Part shown: piece after piece, positions 27,371 to 34,966 of the stretch
Numbering within the stretch: the stretch's first letter is position 1
Layout: every line of letters starts with the position of its first letter
Assembly (NCBI RefSeq): GCF_018863195.1
Contig: NZ_JAHKRT010000011.1
Span: 1-64,000 of the forward strand
Length of the DNA: 64,000 nt
Direction of reading: 5' to 3'
Origin: Sphingomonas quercus
GTDB taxonomy: Bacteria > Pseudomonadota > Alphaproteobacteria > Sphingomonadales > Sphingomonadaceae
Program-made: the position numbers and the translations under genes
Notes under the pieces: generated by a model
What the model saw: the letters and a program-made list of their open reading frames with translations, nothing else
Database searches by the model: none
What the model was told of the DNA's origin: nothing

Positions 27371-27387
27371 AGCAAGAGGCGTGCCAA
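27371..27387 (-). promoter_or_regulatory. Sigma-54 (-24/-12) promoter of the PEP-CTERM gene
   Basis: Read on the minus strand the site is TTGGCACGCCTCTTGCT, an exact match to TGGCAC-N5-TTGC. The -12 GC lies about 40 nt before the start codon at 27330. Further upstream, GACAT/ATGTC half-sites (27447-27464) could bind the activator. The match is seen directly; the use of RpoN is inferred. Confidence 0.65.
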
Positions 27388-27612
27388 TTGCCGTTTTCAC
27401 AGCCTAGCCCACCAGAATGAAGACAAAGTTGCGATGATGCCGCCTGACATATGTACAGATGTCTGACATTCGCGGAAAATCGCCGTCGCTATTAACCATG
27501 GGTGGTAAGATTGACTTGCCCGGCGGCGCGGCCTCTCCTCCCGAGGGCCGGACGAAATCCCGAATTGGGGCGTAAGATTTCCCGACAAACCGCCAAAAAG
27601 TAAACGCGCGGG

Positions 27613-28782
27613 TCAGTTGTCGTAGTTGATGCGGACGCGGCTGGCGGCCTCCGCGGCAAGGCGGCGGGCGGCGTCGGTGTCCCCTGCCCGCGCCAGCGCC
27701 ACGCCCATCCGCCGCCAGGGCCGCGTCACCGGCTTGCCGAACAGGCGGACGTCGATATCGCCGCCGGCAACCGCCAGCGCCTCGGCGAGGCCGGCATAGC
27801 CGAACGCCGTGGCGTCGCGATCAGCGAGGATGACGGCGGAAGCAGAGGCGCCGAGCAGGCGCGGCTGCGGCACCGGCAGGCCGAGGATCGCGCGGGCATG
27901 GAGATCGAACTCGCTCAGATCCTGCGAGATCAGCGTGACCATGCCGGTATCGTGGGGGCGCGGCGAGAGCTCCGAGAAGATCACCTCCTCGCCCTTCACG
28001 AAGAACTCGACGCCGAACAGGCCGAAGCCGCCGAGATTGTCGACGACCTTGCGCGCCATGTCCTGCGCGGCGGCGAGCACGGGCGCGGCCATCGCCGCCG
28101 GCTGCCAGGATTCCTGATAGTCGCCACGCTCCTGCCGATGGCCGATCGGCGGGCAGAAGCGGATGCCGTCGCGGGTGCGCACCGTCAGCAGGGTGATCTC
28201 ATAGTCGAAATCGACGAACTGCTCGACGATCACCCGCCGCCGGTCGCCGCGCATGTTGGCGACGGCATAGTCCCAGGCGCGCGCCAGCTCCCCGGCGTCG
28301 CGGACCGTGCTCTGGCCCTTGCCCGAGGAGGACATCACCGGCTTGATCACGCAGGGAAAGCCGGTGTGCGCGGCGCCGGCCTCTGCCTCCGCCAGGCTTT
28401 CGGCGTAGCGATAGCGCGAGGTGTGCAGGCCGAGTTCCACGGCGGCGACCTCGCGGATGCGATCGCGGTTCATCGTCATCTGCGTGGCGCGAGCCGAGGG
28501 GACGACGACATGGCCCTCGGCCTCGACCTCGGCCAGCACCTCGGTGCGGATCGCCTCGACCTCGGGGACGATGAAATCGGGGGCGTGGCGGGTGATGGCG
28601 GCACGCAGCGCGTCCCCGTCCAGCATCGCGAACACTTCGGCCTCGTCGGCCATCTGCATCGCCGGCGCGCCGGCATAGCTGTCGCAGGCGACGACATGGC
28701 AGCCGAGCCGCTTGGCGGAAATGGTGAACTCCCGGCCGAGCTCGCCCGAGCCGAGCAGCAGGATCTTGGCGATGGCGGCCAT
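27613..28782 (-). CDS. purT: Formate-dependent phosphoribosylglycinamide formyltransferase PurT
   Basis: A 389-residue ATP-grasp enzyme (E. coli PurT is 392). ILLLGSGELGREFTISAKRLG is the N-terminal nucleotide-fold opening. CVIKPVMSSSGKGQS is the ATP-grasp loop, and FGVEFFVKGEEVIFSELSPRPHDTGMVTL carries the metal-binding Glu residues and the family tail motif. It makes formylglycinamide ribonucleotide from GAR, formate and ATP in purine synthesis. The start at 28782 follows AAGGGAG. It lies 34 nt after the FAD monooxygenase gene on the same strand, possibly in one transcript. Confidence 0.95.
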   Translation of the reverse strand: MAAIAKILLLGSGELGREFTISAKRLGCHVVACDSYAGAPAMQMADEAEVFAMLDGDALRAAITRHAPDFIVPEVEAIRTEVLAEVEAEGHVVVPSARATQMTMNRDRIREVAAVELGLHTSRYRYAESLAEAEAGAAHTGFPCVIKPVMSSSGKGQSTVRDAGELARAWDYAVANMRGDRRRVIVEQFVDFDYEITLLTVRTRDGIRFCPPIGHRQERGDYQESWQPAAMAAPVLAAAQDMARKVVDNLGGFGLFGVEFFVKGEEVIFSELSPRPHDTGMVTLISQDLSEFDLHARAILGLPVPQPRLLGASASAVILADRDATAFGYAGLAEALAVAGGDIDVRLFGKPVTRPWRRMGVALARAGDTDAARRLAAEAASRVRINYDN

Positions 28783-28816
28783 GGTGTCTCCCTTTCGTCG
28801 GCCCCTTAGTGGCCAA

Positions 28817-30025
28817 TCACCGCGTTGGGAATGCATCCGGCGAACGGACATGCTCAGGCCGGAAGCCGAGCCCGATGACGCGCGCCGGCAGCCGGCGCAG
28901 CAACCCGACACGGCCGAGCAGGCGGACGAGGAAGGGCGGTTCATCCATCGGCGTTTCGCCGGCCAGCGTCGGCGCGATGATCCTGTCCTGCGCCAGTTTC
29001 TGCATCGACTGGGTGAGCCGGACGGCGCCGATGCGGCGATCGCGCACGCCGTGAAGCAGCGGGTCGATATCCGCCCCGTCCAGCATCGGCGCGGCGAGGA
29101 GATTGGCGGCAGCGACAGCGTCCTGAACGGCGAGGTTGATGCCGACCCCGCCGATCGGCGACATGGCGTGAGCGGCATCGCCGATGACGAGCAGGCCCGG
29201 CCGATCCCACCGTTGCAGCCGATCGACCGTCACCGTCAGCAGCTTGACGTCATCCCAGCTCCTGACGGTCTCGCCCACGGCCTGCGTCTCCGGGCCGACG
29301 GCACGGACGCGGGCGAGGAAAGCGTCGAGGCCCTCGGCGCGAATGCGGTCGGCGCCGCCCTTGGGGAAGAGAAAGGCGCATTGCCAATAATCGCCGCGGT
29401 CGATCAGGACGAAGATGCGGCCGGTGTCGAACACGCCCATGCTGTCGTTCGCGGGCTGCATCTGCTTGGGGATGCGGAACCAGAACACGTCCATCGGCGC
29501 ACCGATGACGCGGGCGGGGAAGCCGGCCCGGAAATGCGAATCCCGCCCGTCGGCAGCGATCACCAGACCGGCGCGGAATTCGCGTCCGTCCGCGGCGCGC
29601 CCGCCCCGCACCCGGCCCTGCTCCTCGATCAGGGCCGCCGCCTCGCAATTCTGGTGGAGGGCAAACACCGGATAGCGGCGCGCGGCATCGGCGACGAAAT
29701 CCAGAAACTCCCATTGCGGCATCAGCGCGATATAGGGAGCGGCCACCGACAGGTGGCGGAAATCGGCGATCCTCACATAATGGCCGGCGATGCGCCCGCC
29801 GATCTCGTCGACACGATTATGCGGCCGGCGAAGCAGCGCGTCGAGCAGGCCGAGCTCGTGGAACAGCTCCAGCGTCGAGGGGTGGACGGTGTCCCCGCGA
29901 AAGTCGCGCAGGAAATCGCCATGCTTTTCCAGCACGATGGTGCGCAGGCCCGCGCGCGCGAACAGCAGCCCCGCGACCATGCCGGCCGGGCCGCCGCCGA
30001 TGATGCAGATGTCCGCCGCGCTCAT
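28817..30025 (-). CDS. FAD-dependent monooxygenase (UbiH/PHBH-type)
   Basis: A 402-residue flavoprotein. The N-terminal ADP-binding motif is CIIGGGPAGMVAGLLFARAG. The middle AADGRDSHFR is the DG motif, and LLVIGDAAHAMSPIGGVGINLAVQDA is the second FAD motif of group-A aromatic hydroxylases. The family hydroxylates aromatic rings or epoxidises small organics using NAD(P)H and O2. It lies between chaA (16 nt upstream) and purT, with no linked pathway, so the substrate is unknown. Related proteins are often labelled simply FAD-dependent oxidoreductase. Confidence 0.88.
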   Translation of the reverse strand: MSAADICIIGGGPAGMVAGLLFARAGLRTIVLEKHGDFLRDFRGDTVHPSTLELFHELGLLDALLRRPHNRVDEIGGRIAGHYVRIADFRHLSVAAPYIALMPQWEFLDFVADAARRYPVFALHQNCEAAALIEEQGRVRGGRAADGREFRAGLVIAADGRDSHFRAGFPARVIGAPMDVFWFRIPKQMQPANDSMGVFDTGRIFVLIDRGDYWQCAFLFPKGGADRIRAEGLDAFLARVRAVGPETQAVGETVRSWDDVKLLTVTVDRLQRWDRPGLLVIGDAAHAMSPIGGVGINLAVQDAVAAANLLAAPMLDGADIDPLLHGVRDRRIGAVRLTQSMQKLAQDRIIAPTLAGETPMDEPPFLVRLLGRVGLLRRLPARVIGLGFRPEHVRSPDAFPTR

Positions 30026-30040
30026 GCGGCGATGATAGGA

Positions 30041-31114
30041 TCAGGGCACCAGAGTCGTGAAGACGAATACGCCGAAGATCACGAGATGCACCGCGCCCTG
30101 CAGCACGGTGGTGCGCGCCGCCGCGAGCGAGGTGCCCGCGACGAGCAGGGTGAGGAACAGCAGGACGGTGCTGCGCGCGTCGAGGCCGAGCGCGAGGTGG
30201 AAACCGCCGACCAGCGACAGGCCGGCCACCGCCGGGATGGTCAGCCCGATCGTCGCCAGGGCCGAGCCGAGCGCGAGATTGAGGCTTGTCTGCAGCCGGT
30301 TGGCGAGTGCCGCGCGCGTCGCCGCCACGCTTTCAGGCAGCAGCACGAGCCCGGCGATGACCACGCCGACCACCGCATGCGGCGCGCCCGCCGCTGCCAC
30401 CGCCCGCTCGATCGCCGGCGCCAGCGCCTTGGCGAGCAACACCACCTCGGCCAGGCAGGCGACGAGCAGGATCGCCGAGATCAACGTCGCGCGATCGTCC
30501 GGCGGCGGCGCATGGGCGTCGAGGTCGGCGGCCGCGTCGTGCGGCGGCAGGAAATAATCGCGGTGCCGGATCGTCTGCACCGACACGAAGGTGAGATAGA
30601 GCAGCAGCGAGACGATGGCGACGAAGGCAAGCTGCGACGGCGCGTAGAAGGGGCCTCCCGCCGAAATGGCGAAATTGGGCAGCACCAGCGTGAGCACGGT
30701 GAGCGTGCTCAGCGTCGCCAGCGATGCGCTGACCCCGGCCTGCTGGAATGTCTGTTCGCGATGGCGCAGCGCGCCGATGAAGATGCAGATGCCGACCAGT
30801 CCGTTGAGGATGATCATCACCGCCGAATAGACGGTGTCGCGCGCCAGCGTCTCCGAGCCGGCCTTTCCTTGCAGCATCAGCGTCAGGATCAGGCCGACCT
30901 CGATCACCGTCACCGCCAGCGCGAGCAGGAAGGTGCCGAACGGCTCGCCGACCTTGTGCGCGATCAGTTCGGCATGATGCACCGCCGCCAGCACCGTGGC
31001 GATGAGCACCAGGCCGAGCAGCGGCGCCGGCAGCGCTACCACCCCGCCGAGCAGGAGGCAGAACAGACCAGCGAGCGGCGCCGCCCACACCCAGCTTGAG
31101 ATGAGGTTTTTCAT
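30041..31114 (-). CDS. chaA: Ca2+(Na+,K+):H+ antiporter ChaA
   Basis: A 357-residue, about 11-TM protein of the CaCA superfamily. Two inverted alpha-repeat motifs are visible: HHAELIAHKVGEPFGTFLLA in the first half and VLLPESVAATRAALANRLQTSLNLALGSA in the second, split by an acidic/Pro-rich loop (about residue 195). ChaA exports Ca2+, Na+ or K+ in exchange for protons at alkaline pH. Length matches the family (about 366). It diverges from the serine hydrolase at 31300; the TCAGGA operator lies in the gap but 85 nt from chaA, so shared control is possible, not shown. Confidence 0.92.
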   Translation of the reverse strand: MKNLISSWVWAAPLAGLFCLLLGGVVALPAPLLGLVLIATVLAAVHHAELIAHKVGEPFGTFLLALAVTVIEVGLILTLMLQGKAGSETLARDTVYSAVMIILNGLVGICIFIGALRHREQTFQQAGVSASLATLSTLTVLTLVLPNFAISAGGPFYAPSQLAFVAIVSLLLYLTFVSVQTIRHRDYFLPPHDAAADLDAHAPPPDDRATLISAILLVACLAEVVLLAKALAPAIERAVAAAGAPHAVVGVVIAGLVLLPESVAATRAALANRLQTSLNLALGSALATIGLTIPAVAGLSLVGGFHLALGLDARSTVLLFLTLLVAGTSLAAARTTVLQGAVHLVIFGVFVFTTLVP

Positions 31115-31198
31115 CGACGCACAGTTTCAGGCCCGGCCGGGGATTACAACGGCGGTTTCGTGACAGCCCGCGTGTCCGGTCGCGGCTCATTTTCCCGA

Positions 31199-31215
31199 CA
31201 GGATGAATTATCCTG
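31199..31215. promoter_or_regulatory. TCAGGA operator, site A
   Basis: CAGGAT (31199-31204) and ATCCTG (31210-31215) form an inverted repeat around GAATT. The minus-strand half-site reads ATCAGGATAATT. It is 85 nt before the serine hydrolase at 31300 and the same distance from divergent chaA. Confidence 0.65.
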
Positions 31216-31299
31216 ATTGGGCTTGCAAACGCCCTGGACTGGCTTCAATCTGCCATCAAGGCCCGGTGCGTGGGCGCCGCCGCCACCAAAGGGGATAAG

Positions 31300-33300
31300 A
31301 TGATGCGCAAGCTCAGCGCCGCTGTGGCCGCAGCCATGGCATGTCTGACGAGTTTCGCCCTCGCCCAACAAAGTCCCAGCCTGTTGCCGCCGGCCTCGCC
31401 ACCGACTGCGCCGACTGCCGTCGCCGCGCCGCCGGCGACGCCGGGCGGGCCCGCGCAGCTGAGCCGCCAGGACGCCGAGACGTGGCTCGACGGCTTCATG
31501 CCTTATGCGCTCCAGCGCGGCGACGTGGCCGGCGCGACGATCATCATCGTCAAGGATGGCCAGGTGCTCCTCGAAAAGGGCTATGGCTTTTCGGACGTGG
31601 CGAAGCGGGTGCCGGTGGATCCCCGGCGCACGCTGTTCCGGCCGGGCTCGGTCTCCAAGCTGTTCACCTGGACGGCGGTGATGCAGCAGGTGGAAGCGGG
31701 CAAGCTCAACCTCGATGCCGACGTGAACCAGTATCTCGATTTCAAGATCCCGCCCTATCAGGGCAAGCCGATCACGCTGCGCAACATCATGACCCACACG
31801 GCCGGCTTCGAGGAGCGTATCCGTGGGTTGATCACCAGCGACGAAAGCAAGATCGGGCTGGAGAAAGCCGTCAAGGCGTGGATTCCGGAGCGGGTCTATG
31901 CGCCGGGCACAACGCCTGCCTATTCCAATTATGCGACGGCGCTGGCGGGCTATATCGTGCAGCGCGTCTCGGGCGAGCCGTTCGAGACCTATCTCGACAA
32001 TCACATCTTCCGGCCATTGGGCATGGCGGATTCGAGCTTCCATCAGCCGCTTCAGGCGCCTCTTCTGGCGCGCATGTCCAAGGGCTATCCGCGCGCCTCG
32101 GTGCCGGCCAAGCCCTATGAATTTGTGGGCCTGTCGCCGGCGGGGAGCCTGGCGACGACGGCAACCGACATGGGCCGCTTCATGCTCGCCCATCTCGGCG
32201 ACGGCGCGATCGGTGACGCGCGCATCCTGCGGCCGGAGACAGCGCGGATGATGCACACCACCGCGCTGACCGTGGTGCCGCCGCTCCACCGCATGCTGCT
32301 CGGCTTTTACGAGCATGACATCAACGGCCATCGCGTCATCGCCCATGCCGGGGATACCACCCTGTTCCACAGCGAGCTGAACCTGTTCATGGACGACCAT
32401 GTCGGCATGTTCGTGTCGCTGAACAGCACGGGCGCGCAGGGCGCGGCGGCGACGATCCGCTCGGCCTTGTTCGAGGGTTTTGCCGACCGCTATTTCCCCG
32501 GCCGGCCGGCGGATGGGGCGGTCGACGCCGCGACTGCTGCCGATCATGCCCGCGCCATGGCCGGCCTCTACGACGCGTCGCGCCGATCGCATGGCGGCTT
32601 CACCGCGGCGCTCGGCTTTCTCAGCCAGACCCGCATCGCCGAGGACGGCAAGGGCAGCATCGTCATCCCCGATTTCCGCACCTTCGGCGGCGCCACCAAG
32701 ACCTGGCGGGAGATCGCGCCCTTCGTGTGGCGCGAGGTCGGCGGCCAGGAACGCATCGCTGCGACGCTGGTCGACGGCAAGGTGGTGCGCTTCAGCATGG
32801 ACGCGATCTCGCCTTTTACCGTCTTCGATCGCGCGCCGTGGTGGCGCTCGACCGGGTGGCTGTCGCCCGCCGTCTACGCGGCGCTGGGTGCGCTGCTGTT
32901 GACGGTGCTGCTGTGGCCGACGGCGGCGATCGTGCGGCGGCGATTTGGTCAGCCGCTGGCGCTGTCGGGCCGGCCGCTGGTGGCGCGGCGCGCTGTGCGC
33001 GTGGCAGCCTTGCTGGCGCTGCTGGTGCCGGTGGGGTGGATGATGATCGTCCAGTCCCAGCTGAACTTCGCGCCGGAAGGCGCGCTCGGCGCCGAGCTGA
33101 TCGGCATGTACCTCCTGACGCTGGTCGCCTTCCTCGGCGGGCTCGGGCTGGCGGCGTGGAACGCGTGGCTGATCTGGCGCGGCGGGGCGCAGCGAGGCTG
33201 GTTCGCCAAGGCGTGGAGCGTCGTGCTCCTCCTCTCCTTCTTCGTGCTGCTGTGGCTGGGGTGGGTGTTCGGGCTGCTCAGCTTCCACACCGAATTCTGA
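31300..33300 (+). CDS. Secreted serine hydrolase (beta-lactamase/penicillin-binding fold) with C-terminal membrane helices
   Basis: A 666-residue protein with signal peptide (LSAAVAAAMACLTSFALAQ). The start follows AAGGGG. Catalytic motifs of the class-C beta-lactamase/D-peptidase group are present: SVSK (about residue 116), YSNY (about 207) and a late HAGD (about 349) in place of KTG/HxG. From about residue 520 there are about four transmembrane segments, so the catalytic domain is held at the inner membrane facing the periplasm. This fold includes DD-peptidases, D-aminopeptidases and esterases. It is 11 nt ahead of a second serine hydrolase and behind operator site A. Confidence 0.88.
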   Translation: MMRKLSAAVAAAMACLTSFALAQQSPSLLPPASPPTAPTAVAAPPATPGGPAQLSRQDAETWLDGFMPYALQRGDVAGATIIIVKDGQVLLEKGYGFSDVAKRVPVDPRRTLFRPGSVSKLFTWTAVMQQVEAGKLNLDADVNQYLDFKIPPYQGKPITLRNIMTHTAGFEERIRGLITSDESKIGLEKAVKAWIPERVYAPGTTPAYSNYATALAGYIVQRVSGEPFETYLDNHIFRPLGMADSSFHQPLQAPLLARMSKGYPRASVPAKPYEFVGLSPAGSLATTATDMGRFMLAHLGDGAIGDARILRPETARMMHTTALTVVPPLHRMLLGFYEHDINGHRVIAHAGDTTLFHSELNLFMDDHVGMFVSLNSTGAQGAAATIRSALFEGFADRYFPGRPADGAVDAATAADHARAMAGLYDASRRSHGGFTAALGFLSQTRIAEDGKGSIVIPDFRTFGGATKTWREIAPFVWREVGGQERIAATLVDGKVVRFSMDAISPFTVFDRAPWWRSTGWLSPAVYAALGALLLTVLLWPTAAIVRRRFGQPLALSGRPLVARRAVRVAALLALLVPVGWMMIVQSQLNFAPEGALGAELIGMYLLTLVAFLGGLGLAAWNAWLIWRGGAQRGWFAKAWSVVLLLSFFVLLWLGWVFGLLSFHTEF

Positions 33301-33311
33301 AGGACACCGGA

Positions 33312-34901
33312 ATGAAGACTTTACTCCTCGCCGCGACGGCCGCCCTCGCCTTCGTCGCGGCGCTCCCCGCTAACGCCGCGCCGCCCCCAGGCTTCGATGC
33401 GCGGGTGGAGGCGCTGCGCAAGCAGTTCGGCGTGCCCGGCGCCTCCATCGCCATCGTCGAGAACGGCAAGACGACGCTCGCCAAAGGCTATGGCGTTCGT
33501 CGGCTGGGCTCGCCCGAGCCGGTGGGCGCGGACACGATCATGACGATCGGCTCGACGACCAAGGCATTCACCGCGGCCGACCTCGCGCTGCTCGTCGACC
33601 AGGGCAAGATCCGCTGGGACGACAAGGTGGTCGACCACATGCCCTGGTTCCAGATGTACGACCCGTGGGTGACGCGCGAGATGACGATCCGCGACCTGCT
33701 CGTCCATCGCAGCGGGCTGGGCACCGGCCAGGGCGACCTGTTGTTCGTGCCGCGCAGCAATCGCACCCGCAAGGAAGTCGTCACCGCGCTGCGGAACATG
33801 AAGCCGAAGAACAGCTTCCGCGGCGGCTATGCCTATGACAACATCCTGTACATGGTCGCCGGCCAGCTCATCGAAGAGGTGACGGGCGAAACCTGGGAAA
33901 AATTCACCCGCGATCACCTGTTGCGCCCGGCCGGGATGGCGAAATCCACCAGCGACGATGACGGCTTCGTCGCCAGCCCCGATCACGCCCAGCCGCACGC
34001 GCGGATCAACGGCGCGATCCGCGGCGTCGGCGATCAGCAGGTGCTCGACGAGCGCTCTACGCTGGCGCCGGTCGCTTTTCCTGCCGGCGGCCTGTCGGTC
34101 AGCGCCAATGATTTCGCGCGCTGGCTGACCATCCAGCTCGGCCAGGGCGCGCTGCCCGAAGGCGGGCGGCTCTACAGCGAGGCGGTGGCGAACGACATGT
34201 GGCGGCCGGTGGTGCTCACCGGCGGCGGCGGGCGGCGGCCGACCGGGCCGCTCGGGGTGCTGCAGCCGATGTTCAGCGGCTATGCGCTCGGCTGGAACGT
34301 TCAGGATTTCCGCGGCGTCAAGATGATCTCGCACAGCGGCGCTGTGTTCGGGTTCCTGACAATGGTCGTACTGGTGCCGGAGAAGAATATCGGCTTCTCG
34401 ATCGTCATCAACAGCGAGGACGGCGTCTTTGTCCGTGGCCTCATGTACGAGCTGCTCGATCACTATCTAGGCTTTCCCAAGACGGACTGGGCGGCCATCT
34501 ACGCGAAGAATTCGCAAGATCAGCGCACGCGCGCCATCGCCGCGCTCCAGACCACGCAGGCGACGCCGGCCAAGGTCGGCCCTTCCCTGCCGCTGCAATC
34601 CTATGCCGGCGATTATGTCGATCCCTGGTACGGGCCAATGACGATCCGCTACGCGGACGGCAAGCTGCGCGTCGATTTCACGCGGACGCCGGGCATGACC
34701 GGCACGCTCGACCATTATCAGTATGACAGTTTCCGCGCGGTGCTCGACGACAAGTCGATCGAGGCGCCCTATCTCAATTTCGGCATCGGCCCGGACGGCA
34801 AGGTGGAGCGGATCACGCTGAAGGCGATCTCGCCGCTCGCCGATTTCAGCTATGATTATCAGGATCTGCTGTTCACCCCCGTCGCGGCGAAGCGGCCCTG
34901 A
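33312..34901 (+). CDS. Secreted serine hydrolase (beta-lactamase fold) with C-terminal DUF3471-like domain
   Basis: A 529-residue protein with signal peptide (LLLAATAALAFVAALPANA). Catalytic SxxK is STTK (about residue 80), the Tyr motif is YDN (about 174), and HSGAVFG (about 340) is the third box. The last about 100 residues (SYAGDYVDPWYGPMTIRY and after) form a lipocalin-like domain often labelled DUF3471, which follows this fold in many D-amino-acid peptidase-like proteins. No membrane tail, unlike its neighbour, so it is probably free in the periplasm or secreted. Likely co-transcribed with the gene 11 nt upstream. Confidence 0.9.
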   Translation: MKTLLLAATAALAFVAALPANAAPPPGFDARVEALRKQFGVPGASIAIVENGKTTLAKGYGVRRLGSPEPVGADTIMTIGSTTKAFTAADLALLVDQGKIRWDDKVVDHMPWFQMYDPWVTREMTIRDLLVHRSGLGTGQGDLLFVPRSNRTRKEVVTALRNMKPKNSFRGGYAYDNILYMVAGQLIEEVTGETWEKFTRDHLLRPAGMAKSTSDDDGFVASPDHAQPHARINGAIRGVGDQQVLDERSTLAPVAFPAGGLSVSANDFARWLTIQLGQGALPEGGRLYSEAVANDMWRPVVLTGGGGRRPTGPLGVLQPMFSGYALGWNVQDFRGVKMISHSGAVFGFLTMVVLVPEKNIGFSIVINSEDGVFVRGLMYELLDHYLGFPKTDWAAIYAKNSQDQRTRAIAALQTTQATPAKVGPSLPLQSYAGDYVDPWYGPMTIRYADGKLRVDFTRTPGMTGTLDHYQYDSFRAVLDDKSIEAPYLNFGIGPDGKVERITLKAISPLADFSYDYQDLLFTPVAAKRP

Positions 34902-34910
34902 CCTGAAAAA

Positions 34911-34942
34911 GGGCGGGATGGCGCGCTGCCGCCATCCCGCCC
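34911..34942. terminator. Intrinsic terminator between convergent genes
   Basis: A 13-bp perfect stem (34911-34923 with 34930-34942) and 6-nt loop. On the minus strand the stem is followed by TTTTT (complement of 34906-34910), so it is a textbook intrinsic terminator for the TonB receptor transcript and a barrier for the plus-strand operon. Confidence 0.8.
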
Positions 34943-34966
34943 AACCGGGCCAAGTCCCCCCGGGTT

